Source: Granulosicoccaceae bacterium (GTDB lineage: Bacteria; Pseudomonadota; Gammaproteobacteria; Granulosicoccales; Granulosicoccaceae). Taken from it: 32,143 bases of DNA. Position numbers and translations under genes: made by a program. Location of the stretch: contig JAHDCO010000045.1 in NCBI GenBank assembly GCA_020629835.1, positions 1-32,143 of the forward strand, in the 5' to 3' direction. The notes beneath the pieces were generated by a model that was not told the origin of the DNA, searched no databases, and was given only the letters and a program-made list of their open reading frames with translations. Shown one piece after another: positions 24,475 through 31,870 of this stretch; the stretch's first letter is position 1, and each line of letters opens with the position of its first letter.

Positions 24475-25545
24475 TTAAGAGGCGGCGCTATGAAGATCGA
24501 ATAGTGCTCGGGCCTTTCCCCAAACGCCTGTACTCAAGGAGTCCAGCTGCAACAAATAAGGCAAAAGCTGACCGGCAAAGTCTTCCGAACTCTCGAAAGG
24601 CAGTAAGGAGGGTAAATTATCGATGGCCATGACATCCAGCGGCGGCGTATTGTGCACCCGGAGCACCGGGGCATCCCAAGTGGTTGCTTGCGAATAGATA
24701 GCGATAGGGTTGTATTCACTGTCCGGATCGCAGGCAATGTCACCCACTACTCGAAGTCTGCGCTCAGCCGCGCAATCATCAGGCCGCAGGAACCGCGGTG
24801 TACGTTCGTGGGCAAGAATGCAGTTCAAAAACAGTTCATGCTCCAACACTTCAGGAAACGGCCCGCCGTGGGCTGTTTCCGCCAAATCCCACCGCGTCAC
24901 TGGTAATCCAACCGCCTGGCACAAATCGGTAGCCCCGGATCCCACACGACCGAGCGCGCCGATGACAAGAGCTTTCGGCAAACCCGCAGTTTCATCGCTT
25001 AAGTCTGATTGCAGTAGCGTTGATCGGAGTTCGGCAAGCAATGCCTGTTGATTGGCGTATGAGCCAATCGCAGGACATGGCTCACCTCGCAGTTGTGCTG
25101 CCCATGCCAGCAAAGAAACGGCAGCACCTGCAAAACCTGCCCAATACCCAAAGGCTGCAACACGACGTTCTGTGTCGTCAGTAAGATATTCAAGGTCGTA
25201 CAGCACCCCACCACCGGCTGAAAAGCGATCCAATAAAACGCGTCCGGCTCTTTGGCCTTTGTAGGCATGACCGAACATGACATGGCGATGTATCAGTGGA
25301 GTGCCATCGTCAGGCAGTTCTTTTAAGCCCAGGATGATCGCGTCCGCTGGTGCTGTCACCCAAGTATTTTCGTCGGTAATGACAGCACCCGCGTCTTGGT
25401 AACCATCGGTACCCAACACCCGACTAACACTGGCTTCAACGGTTAGCTTAAAACCGGCAGCAACGAGAGCCCTCGCACCTTGGTGCGTCAGCCCTACCCG
25501 GGTTTCATGGTCTCTTTGCTCTGCTCGTAGCCAAATGTGGGTCAC
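24475..25545 (-). CDS. Saccharopine dehydrogenase (LYS1-like), AlaDH/PNT fold
   Basis: NAD-dependent dehydrogenase of 356 residues resembling saccharopine dehydrogenase (lysine-forming). Features: MTHIWLRAEQRDHETRVGLT at the start with the Arg/Lys motif that binds the oxo-acid, LGLKELP, MFGHAYKGQ (conserved in LYS1), DLEYLTDD, and the Rossmann turn VIGALGRVGSGA. The C-terminal half reads NPIAIYSQATTW and NTPPLDVMAIDNLPSLLPFESS, also family-typical. The start is GTG with a perfect hairpin immediately before it. In bacteria such proteins may act in lysine metabolism or on another amino/oxo-acid pair. No lysine pathway neighbour is present. Alanine dehydrogenase is less likely. Confidence 0.85.
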   Translation of the reverse strand: MTHIWLRAEQRDHETRVGLTHQGARALVAAGFKLTVEASVSRVLGTDGYQDAGAVITDENTWVTAPADAIILGLKELPDDGTPLIHRHVMFGHAYKGQRAGRVLLDRFSAGGGVLYDLEYLTDDTERRVAAFGYWAGFAGAAVSLLAWAAQLRGEPCPAIGSYANQQALLAELRSTLLQSDLSDETAGLPKALVIGALGRVGSGATDLCQAVGLPVTRWDLAETAHGGPFPEVLEHELFLNCILAHERTPRFLRPDDCAAERRLRVVGDIACDPDSEYNPIAIYSQATTWDAPVLRVHNTPPLDVMAIDNLPSLLPFESSEDFAGQLLPYLLQLDSLSTGVWGKARALFDLHSAAS

Positions 25546-25552
25546 GGAATAA

Positions 25553-25576
25553 CGCCCGTTGGTTTAATAACGGGCG
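25553..25576 (-). terminator. Perfect 8-bp hairpin between DUF1127 and saccharopine dehydrogenase genes
   Basis: CGCCCGTT (25553-25560) and AACGGGCG (25569-25576) pair perfectly around an 8-nt AT-rich loop. Read leftward it lies 11 nt after the DUF1127 stop and is followed by TTATT, as in an intrinsic terminator. It also ends only 7 nt before the GTG of the next gene, covering its ribosome-binding region, so it may control that gene's translation. Confidence 0.5.
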
Positions 25577-25587
25577 AAAGTATATCG

Positions 25588-25839
25588 TTACCGCAGTCGG
25601 TACTCAGGAAGATCGTAGCTGGCTCGTCTGGATTCCAGCTCTGCTTCCGCACGCGTAATTCCTAAATCTTTTAACGCATGGTCAGAAAGCTTCTCCAGTG
25701 CCCGTCGTTCACTGTAAACGGTACGCGCCAATTTCAATCTAGCCAGCCATGCCGTTACCCACCTCAATACAGGATTGTTTGAAGCATTATGTGGTGGCGA
25801 AACTCTAAATAGCCTCGCACTTTGAATTGTATTATTCAT
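25588..25839 (-). CDS. DUF1127 small protein
   Basis: This 83-residue protein carries a C-terminal DUF1127 (YjiS-like) domain: W..ARLKLARTVYSERRALEKLSDHALKDLGITRAEAE, where the Arg-rich helix and DLGITR turn are the signature. Such small basic proteins are common in alpha- and gammaproteobacteria; some bind RNA and act in phosphate, carbon or stress regulation, but this one has no tested role. It is divergent from the LysR gene across a dyad-rich spacer and is followed by a strong hairpin. Confidence 0.88.
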   Translation of the reverse strand: MNNTIQSARLFRVSPPHNASNNPVLRWVTAWLARLKLARTVYSERRALEKLSDHALKDLGITRAEAELESRRASYDLPEYRLR

Positions 25840-25915
25840 GATTGGCCCTATCGCTTTGTCTTTGACTTCATCTTTATATTGCGTATGGTTAAGGTGAAAG
25901 TGAAACGATAGATTT

Positions 25916-25990
25916 TGATGTCAGTCATCACGTTTATTGATCAGTGAGTACCTATCAATTGGCGTGATTTAAATAATCAATTTTGTTGAT
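25916..25990. promoter_or_regulatory. Three dyads between DUF1127 and LysR genes, candidate operators
   Basis: Three perfect inverted repeats follow one another: TGATG-N5-CATCA (25916-25930), ATTGAT-N12-ATCAAT (25936-25959) and ATCAA-N5-TTGAT (25976-25990). The last two share the half-site TTGAT/ATCAA four times in 54 bp. LysR regulators commonly bind such dyads in the divergent spacer and repress their own gene while activating the neighbour. None fits T-N11-A exactly. Confidence 0.5.
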
Positions 25991-26011
25991 GTAAATAGCT
26001 CGGAGGGGTCC

Positions 26012-26908
26012 ATGCAACGGAATCTAGATATCGGCACATTACGCGCTTTGGTGACCGTGGTTGATATGGCAGGCGTTACTCGAGCAGCGAATAAGCTTCA
26101 CCTCACCCAATCTACGGTGAGTATGCAAATTAAGCGCTTGGAAGAAACGCTGGGTGTTACCTTATTGCAGCGCGACGGCCGAACCGTAAAGCCAACACGC
26201 AAAGGCGAGCAGTTGGTTAAATACGCCAAAAAATTAGTGGCTATTAACGATGAAACAATTGATCGATTAACGAATATTGATCATAACGGTGAGTTACGTT
26301 TTGGGGTGCCGATGGATTTGGCGGCAGCGTACATACCGGAAATTCTAAAACGCTTCGTTCACGATTACCCACAGGTTACGCTGTCGCTTACCATCGACAA
26401 CACAAACATCCTGCATGAGAAGTTCTTAGCAGGAAAACTCGATCTGATTTTTACAACAGAATTTGAGATCGGACCCAAAGGTCAAAACTTGTTATGCACC
26501 GATTTAGTTTGGACCGGTGCGGTAGGTGGAAAGGCCTGGTTAAAAGACCCCATACCCTTAGCGTTTACGCCAGAGTGCGTGTTTAATTCGCCAGCAGTTA
26601 CTGCGTTGGAGTCTGTCGGAATTGGGTGGGTGGACGCTCTACAGGACATCAATTACAGCTTTGATTCAAGTTCTATTGCGGTAGCGGCGGATTTGGCCAT
26701 CCGTGCCGATATTGGAGGCTTTATCGCACCGGGTACTGAGCAAATCATTGATGAAGAAAACCGACTACCCGTGCTACCCCGATACCAGGTGAATGCGTAT
26801 GTCACTGATGGGCCGGACAAAGATATCGCCGATGTGTTTTTACGCTGTGCAAAAAGTATTTTTGCAAAGTCGAATGAGCAGGCTTTCATCGATAATATTG
26901 CGGTATAG
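26012..26908 (+). CDS. LysR-family transcriptional regulator
   Basis: This 298-residue regulator has an N-terminal winged helix-turn-helix (residues ~7-66: LRALVTVVDMAGVTRAANKL, HLTQSTVSMQIKRLEETLGV, LLQRDGRTVKPTRKGEQL) and a periplasmic-binding-like effector domain (~93-290). A strong GGAGGGG precedes the ATG. It is followed 51 nt later by a cupin gene on the same strand, probably co-transcribed, and is divergent from the DUF1127 gene. The effector ligand is unknown; the cupin or the leftward genes beginning at DUF1127 are the likeliest targets. Confidence 0.95.
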   Translation: MQRNLDIGTLRALVTVVDMAGVTRAANKLHLTQSTVSMQIKRLEETLGVTLLQRDGRTVKPTRKGEQLVKYAKKLVAINDETIDRLTNIDHNGELRFGVPMDLAAAYIPEILKRFVHDYPQVTLSLTIDNTNILHEKFLAGKLDLIFTTEFEIGPKGQNLLCTDLVWTGAVGGKAWLKDPIPLAFTPECVFNSPAVTALESVGIGWVDALQDINYSFDSSSIAVAADLAIRADIGGFIAPGTEQIIDEENRLPVLPRYQVNAYVTDGPDKDIADVFLRCAKSIFAKSNEQAFIDNIAV

Positions 26909-26959
26909 AATGCTGATCCGTCAGACCCTGCACGAACACTAACCAAAGGAAATCAGACA

Positions 26960-27622
26960 ATGGATGTAAACGCTGACTTCAGTAAACGCGTGGTTATGCA
27001 CGGTAGCTCCCTGCCCTGGGAGGAGTCGCCCATGCCTGGTGTGCACCGCCGGCGGCTTGATCGGGTGGATGCCGAACAGGACCGAGTTACCACCATTGTT
27101 CGGTATGCTCCTGGAAGTCAATTCTCATCACACGTGCATACCGGTGGAGAGGAATTCATTGTATTGGAAGGCGTTTTTGAGGACGACTACGGGGATTGGC
27201 CAGCCGGCTCCTACATCCGCAACCCTCCGTCGTCTAAACACACACCTGGTTCAAAAGATGGATGCACGATACTCGTGAAGCTGTGTCAATTCCAACCCGA
27301 TGATAGAACCTTCGTGCACGCAAACCGATATAAACTCGGTGCAGTTTCGCCGCACAATCGATCAGGCGTCCGTGTCTCCCCGCTGTACCGCGATGAATTT
27401 GAGGAAGTCAGCTTTGAATACTGGGAACCCGGTGCGACTATCAATATCGATGCGCCAGGAGGCTTGGAAATTTTTGTTCTTGAAGGTGGGTTCCAACAGG
27501 ATTCGGACACCTTTACTCAATACTCGTGGTTGCGTATGCCAGTCGGTTCAAGCCTCACAGCTCAAGCCAGCGATACCGGAACCACTGTGTGGGTGAAATC
27601 AAACCACCTGATTGGACTCTGA
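26960..27622 (+). CDS. ChrR-type double-cupin protein
   Basis: This 220-residue cytoplasmic protein contains two cupin barrels similar to the C-terminal domain of ChrR. The first (~25-115) keeps probable metal ligands: two His and a Glu in SSHVHTGGEEFIVLEG and a later His in SSKHTPGSKD. The second (~135-215) repeats the fold (YWEPGATINIDAPGGLEIFVLEG) but lacks the His pair, so it is likely structural. It has no zinc-binding anti-sigma domain at its N-terminus and no ECF sigma gene adjacent, so it is not a classic anti-sigma factor. AAGGAAAT precedes the ATG. It could bind a metal, a thiol oxidant or a small acid. Confidence 0.85.
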   Translation: MDVNADFSKRVVMHGSSLPWEESPMPGVHRRRLDRVDAEQDRVTTIVRYAPGSQFSSHVHTGGEEFIVLEGVFEDDYGDWPAGSYIRNPPSSKHTPGSKDGCTILVKLCQFQPDDRTFVHANRYKLGAVSPHNRSGVRVSPLYRDEFEEVSFEYWEPGATINIDAPGGLEIFVLEGGFQQDSDTFTQYSWLRMPVGSSLTAQASDTGTTVWVKSNHLIGL

Positions 27623-27633
27623 CACGAAAGTCG

Positions 27634-28356
27634 TTACGCCAGGAGCGACCAGGCGTTTATCAACACAAGACGAATACCTAATAGCGTTAACACCCATTTG
27701 AGTAAACGTTTAAAGCCAACCTCTGACACCTGCATCAGTAAGCGAGCGCCAATTAAGGTTCCAACCCAGGCGCCAACAAACAGCACAACAATGTGAGCAA
27801 GGTAATCGTTCAGTTGTACACCCACGGCGATATACGCCAGCACTTTAAAACCATGCTGGAAAGCTGTGGCCACGCCATAAGTACCGGTTATCTCCTCTTT
27901 TGACCAATGCTGTTTTGGCAAAGCCGACATTACCATGGGCCCCACTGCACCAAATACCACACCTAAGCCTGACGTCACTGCACCACTTAGCCATGAGGGA
28001 AGTTTTTCAGCGCTGAGTTGATTAGGAAACCACGTCGTTAACAGGACGAACACGCCAAGCAACAAAGCACCCACGGTGGCGGGTATGAATACAACAAATG
28101 GGGCAATGAGCGCAGCCCCGGCCAGAGACCCCAGTAAAAACGGCAGTAAATACGCTTTTTGAATACCCTTGCGGAATAAAATGCCGCGGCTTGCGTTAGA
28201 AAAGCACTGTGCGATTCCGTGCAAGGGAATCAAAATAGCGGGTGGGAAAATCTGCGCCATTAAGGCAAGCAGTAGCATGCCGCCACCTAACCCCGCCAGG
28301 GCCGTAATGACAGAGGTCAGTGTGGCAATGCCTGCAAGAATGACGAGTTCGTTCAA
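27634..28356 (-). CDS. TauE/SafE-family membrane permease
   Basis: This inner-membrane protein has about seven or eight membrane helices and the TauE/SafE/YfcA fold; the family includes sulfite, sulfonate and organic anion exporters. I chose TTG at 28356 (240 residues) because the preceding ~48 residues are polar and Arg-rich, unlike the family, and because the frame's furthest start at 28500 overlaps the divergent oxidase start by 12 bp. Landmarks: ITALAGLGGGMLLLALM near the N-terminus, and the second-half GAVTSGLGVVFGAVGPMVM repeat. The substrate is not readable from sequence. Confidence 0.8.
   Translation of the reverse strand: MNELVILAGIATLTSVITALAGLGGGMLLLALMAQIFPPAILIPLHGIAQCFSNASRGILFRKGIQKAYLLPFLLGSLAGAALIAPFVVFIPATVGALLLGVFVLLTTWFPNQLSAEKLPSWLSGAVTSGLGVVFGAVGPMVMSALPKQHWSKEEITGTYGVATAFQHGFKVLAYIAVGVQLNDYLAHIVVLFVGAWVGTLIGARLLMQVSEVGFKRLLKWVLTLLGIRLVLINAWSLLA
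27636..27660 (+). terminator. Possible terminator after the cupin gene
   Basis: ACGCC (27636-27640) pairs with GGCGT (27652-27656), followed by TTAT. The stem is only five pairs with an 11-nt loop and lies in the end of the convergent TauE/SafE gene. Confidence 0.25.
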
Positions 28357-28488
28357 GAAGTGCCGGCCTGGGGTTCGTACAAAGCGGTAGCGTCTCTTTA
28401 AGTTTGCGCCGGTCAGTATACGAAAGTCCCGTCGGTCTATTACACTGGTGGCGTACACAACCCTAAGCACCGCAGCACCACCCAAGCC

Positions 28489-29913
28489 ATGACAGATCAA
28501 TCTTCAGCCGCTCTAGAACACGCTAAATTTTTTCCGTATTGGTTGGATTCGGCTGAAGCACCCGCGCCGCAACCCAGTTTGACAACCGAAATCGAGACGG
28601 ATTTATTGATCGTGGGCGCTGGCTTTACGGGGCTATGGGCGGCGGTTATCGCCAAAGAGAAGGACCCTGCGCGAGAGGTAACCCTTATCGAAGCTGCCAC
28701 AGTCGCGTTCGGCGCTTCCGGCAGACCCGGTGCCATTGTGTCTACATCGGTCATGCACGGGTTGCACATCGCATCAGAAATTTATCCTGATGACTTAGAT
28801 ACGTTGGAACGCTTGGGCCGTGAAAACATGAAAGCGTTTAAGGCAACCCTAGAACGCTATAGCATCGACTGCGATATGGAATGGTCCGGTGAACTCACGG
28901 TTGCCGTCGGTCAAGCCGGCGTTCCAATGGTTCACGATGAGTTTGAGCTGCACCAACGCTATGGGCACGAGGCTCAACTGTTTGATTCGACAGGTGTAAA
29001 GGAAGAGCTTAATTCACCGTTATTTAGTGGCGGCTTTTGGTCAAAGCAAGACAGCGGCACGTTGCACCCGGCCAAGCTGGCCTGGGCATTAAAACAAGTT
29101 GCGATTGATCTGGGCGTGAAGCTGTATGAACACACCGCATTAAACACGCTCGAGGAAAACCAGGAACATATACGGGTCGTTACGGACCGCGGTGGCATCA
29201 CGGCATCGAAGGTTTTGTTATGCACTAATGCATTCGCTGCAGGCCACCGATCAATTCGTAAACGCGTTGCCATGATTCGCGACCGGATCTTAATGACTGA
29301 GCCATTAACCGACGAACAACTCAACCGCATTGGATGGAAGCATCGCCAAGGTGTGTACGATACTCGCACTCAGCTAAATTACATGCGACTAACCAAAGAT
29401 AATCGCATCTTGTTTGGTGGTCGATTGGGCTATTTCTACGGCGCCAACGAAGACCCCGCTTTAGACAAAAGCACAGCACCTTACATTAAATTAGCTGACG
29501 CATTTTTCACAACCTTCCCGCAATTGCAAGATGTGTCGTTCTCTCATGCCTGGAGTGGCCCAATTGGGTTAAGCACACGCATGGCTGTACACTTTCAGAC
29601 CTACCATGGCGGTAAGGTGCTGTACGCGGGAGGTTACTCCGGCTTTGGCGTATCAGCCAGCCGTTTCGGTGCTGACATTGGCCTTGCCAAGCTGGACCAG
29701 GAACCCCGCCCGGAACTGGAATTAGATTTTGCTCGAACCTTGCCAAACTGGATACCGCCAGAGCCATTTCGAACCATCGGAGCAAAGATAACGATGTACG
29801 CTCTGGACACCGCGGATGAAAAAGGTGGCTGGCGTAAGCTATGGCTTATGATGGTAGATAAGATGGGTTTTCCTTTATCTTGGGTAACCGCTGACGAGCC
29901 AACGAAGCAATAA
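28489..29913 (+). CDS. FAD-dependent amine oxidoreductase (DAO family, PuuB-like)
   Basis: This 474-residue flavoprotein resembles gamma-glutamylputrescine oxidase (PuuB) and related DAO enzymes, which oxidise an amine or amino acid to an imine or aldehyde with H2O2 or with a membrane acceptor. The FAD-binding dinucleotide turn VGAGFTGLWAA lies near residue 43, followed by IEAATVAFGASGRPG; family members usually have SGRNGG here. C-terminal landmarks: NYMRLTKDNRILFGGR, FSHAWSGPIGLSTR and VLYAGGYSGFGVS. The ATG has no strong ribosome site. A 12-bp tandem repeat follows its stop. The substrate (polyamine derivative, methylated amine) is not determinable here. Confidence 0.9.
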   Translation: MTDQSSAALEHAKFFPYWLDSAEAPAPQPSLTTEIETDLLIVGAGFTGLWAAVIAKEKDPAREVTLIEAATVAFGASGRPGAIVSTSVMHGLHIASEIYPDDLDTLERLGRENMKAFKATLERYSIDCDMEWSGELTVAVGQAGVPMVHDEFELHQRYGHEAQLFDSTGVKEELNSPLFSGGFWSKQDSGTLHPAKLAWALKQVAIDLGVKLYEHTALNTLEENQEHIRVVTDRGGITASKVLLCTNAFAAGHRSIRKRVAMIRDRILMTEPLTDEQLNRIGWKHRQGVYDTRTQLNYMRLTKDNRILFGGRLGYFYGANEDPALDKSTAPYIKLADAFFTTFPQLQDVSFSHAWSGPIGLSTRMAVHFQTYHGGKVLYAGGYSGFGVSASRFGADIGLAKLDQEPRPELELDFARTLPNWIPPEPFRTIGAKITMYALDTADEKGGWRKLWLMMVDKMGFPLSWVTADEPTKQ

Positions 29914-29932
29914 ATCAAAAGTACCGGCTGCA

Positions 29933-30028
29933 GGTGCAAGTGCGGCTGCAAGTGCCGGTGCAAGTGCCGGTGCAAGTGCCGGTGCAAGTGCGGGTGCAAG
30001 TGCGGGTGCAAGTGCGGCTGCAAGTACG
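29933..30028. repeat. 12-bp minisatellite, eight units
   Basis: Eight head-to-tail copies of GGTGCAAGTGCS (first base pair GCT in units 2 and 8; last unit ends ACG) occupy exactly 96 bp between the oxidase stop and the hybrid kinase start. The reading frame of the kinase is open back through it to 29888, where it would encode a (Gly-Ala-Ser-Ala)n peptide, but no ATG, GTG or TTG precedes the repeat in that frame. The minus strand gives an Ala-Pro-Ala-Leu repeat. Confidence 0.97.
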
Positions 30029-30037
30029 CCGCAGGTA

Positions 30038-31870
30038 ATGGAAGCTAAAAGCGTGAACGCAATGGACAGCACAGAAAACACCAGCAATTCAGAACAGATC
30101 AAACTCATTCAACTGCAGCAATTTTTGTCGCAGTTGCCCACCTTGCTTATTGCACAAGCCATCGTGGCAGTTCCCGTTGTTTACCTCACAAGTCATTACA
30201 CCAATTTCGCAGGTATCAACCTCTGGGTTATGGGGTTCTGTCTTATTCTTTTGCTGCGTTCGGCCATGTATTTTCACCATAAGACTCACGCCAGTACACT
30301 GCAGAATCGACAGCGTCGCGTCGTATGGCACACGTTCGCAGGTGGAGCCATGGGTGCGTTATGGGGTGGATTAGCCTTTTTTACGATGCAAGGTGCTAAT
30401 GATCCATTCACGCTACTCATTGTGACGGTGTTAATTGGAATGGTGGCCAGTTCTGTTACGTCTACCGCTCACTTAAGGCCGCTGTTTATCCTGCACTCCA
30501 TAACGACTCTTGCACCGGTAGCGTTAAAATTTTCTCTACTCGGCGGCCCTGTTTTTACGGCTTTTTCGTTTCTCATCGTAGTCTTTTGCGTATTGACCAC
30601 ACTACTCAGCAACAGCTTACAGCGCACGGTCGTCGATTCGATTCAACTGCGCCTCAACAACTTAAGACTCATTGGCAATCTAACGCATGAGAAACTTCGT
30701 GCTGAACAGTCGCAACGTAAAGCAGAAGCCGCCTTGTTGGTTGCGGAGAATGCGAACAAGGCTAAAACTCAGTTCCTGGCGGCAGCGAGTCACGATTTAC
30801 GCCAGCCTTTACACGCCTTGCGACTACTAAATTCAACACTTGAACGCACAGAGCTAAATGCCGAGCAAGCTCCGTTAGTGCAGAACATGTCGTCTTCGGT
30901 GCAGTCATTGAAAGAACTATTAAATTCGTTGTTGGATATTTCAAAGCTCGATGCGGGCACTCAATCAATAGAAATTTCCAATTCAGCTTTATCCAATGTA
31001 TTTGATGCGCTAGAACGCCACTACGCACCGGTTGCAGAATCCTATGAGGCAACGCTAATCTTCAAACCCACAAAGTCAATCGTGTGTACCGATATCATTC
31101 TTATCGAACGCTTACTGTCCAATCTGATTAGTAATGCGCTCCGATACTCGCCAGGTGGCACAGTGACTGTGTCAGACACCCTCATTAACGAGCGTAGCGT
31201 TATATCCGTGTCGGATACGGGCGTCGGCATCCACAGTGAAGACCAGGCCCGAATCTTTGAAGAATTTGTACAGTTGGACAACCCAGAAAGAGACAGAAGC
31301 AAAGGCATTGGTTTGGGGTTAGCCATCGTTCGAAGAACCGCTGAGCTATTGGAACTGTCAATCTCATTAAAATCCGAGCCCGGTGTCGGGTCTACGTTCT
31401 CGGTTACCGTGCCAACGGGGGACCTTCAAGTTAATTCGATACAACCTGCAGAAGAAGAAAACGCGATCGATGACTTTGATGGCTTACTGGTTCTGGTCAT
31501 AGACGATGAACTGAGCGTTCGAGAAGCGATGGATTACCTACTCGATTCCTGGGGGTGCGTAACCTTGACTGCCGGAGATGGCGATGAGGCTGAAAACATC
31601 ATCAGAGAAATCGATACACTGCCGGATGCAATCATAGCCGACTTACGCTTACGCGATAATGAAACCGGTGTGGATGTCGTGGAACGCATTCATCGTGTGT
31701 TTGATTCAACCTGCCCCGCGCTAATACTCACCGGGGAGACTGCACCCAATCGGTTACGACAGTTAAACGATTCGGCCTACCCTATCTTGCATAAACCCTG
31801 CGATCCATACGAATTGAATCAATTTTTGAGGCAAGCTGAACAGCGCGTTAAGATGCCAGCGTTTGCTTAG
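30038..31870 (+). CDS. Hybrid histidine kinase with membrane sensor and C-terminal receiver
   Basis: This 610-residue kinase has six or so membrane helices in residues ~35-195 with only short loops, so it probably senses within or at the membrane. A linker helix leads to HisKA (phospho-His252 in AASHDLRQPLH), HATPase_c (~345-460: N366 in SNLISNAL, DTGVGI, GIGLGLAIVRR) and a receiver (~483-605) with DD at 489-490, phospho-acceptor Asp535 (IIADLRLRD) and Lys in PILHKPCDP. Family: RpfC/CqsS-like hybrids and related kinases that end in an inhibitory or relay receiver. ATG at 30038 has a weak AGG; an ATG at 30062 is an alternative. No DNA-binding partner is adjacent. Its end overlaps the convergent glycosyltransferase by 23 bp. 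Confidence 0.93.
   Translation: MEAKSVNAMDSTENTSNSEQIKLIQLQQFLSQLPTLLIAQAIVAVPVVYLTSHYTNFAGINLWVMGFCLILLLRSAMYFHHKTHASTLQNRQRRVVWHTFAGGAMGALWGGLAFFTMQGANDPFTLLIVTVLIGMVASSVTSTAHLRPLFILHSITTLAPVALKFSLLGGPVFTAFSFLIVVFCVLTTLLSNSLQRTVVDSIQLRLNNLRLIGNLTHEKLRAEQSQRKAEAALLVAENANKAKTQFLAAASHDLRQPLHALRLLNSTLERTELNAEQAPLVQNMSSSVQSLKELLNSLLDISKLDAGTQSIEISNSALSNVFDALERHYAPVAESYEATLIFKPTKSIVCTDIILIERLLSNLISNALRYSPGGTVTVSDTLINERSVISVSDTGVGIHSEDQARIFEEFVQLDNPERDRSKGIGLGLAIVRRTAELLELSISLKSEPGVGSTFSVTVPTGDLQVNSIQPAEEENAIDDFDGLLVLVIDDELSVREAMDYLLDSWGCVTLTAGDGDEAENIIREIDTLPDAIIADLRLRDNETGVDVVERIHRVFDSTCPALILTGETAPNRLRQLNDSAYPILHKPCDPYELNQFLRQAEQRVKMPAFA

Noticed and set aside
29933-30028. Possible CRISPR array
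   Set aside because: Units are contiguous 12-mers without unique spacers, so this is a tandem minisatellite.
29875-30108. 77-residue minus-strand frame with Ala-Pro-Ala-Leu repeats and a membrane helix
   Set aside because: It is the antisense reading of the 12-bp repeat and the kinase start, with no ribosome site before its ATG.
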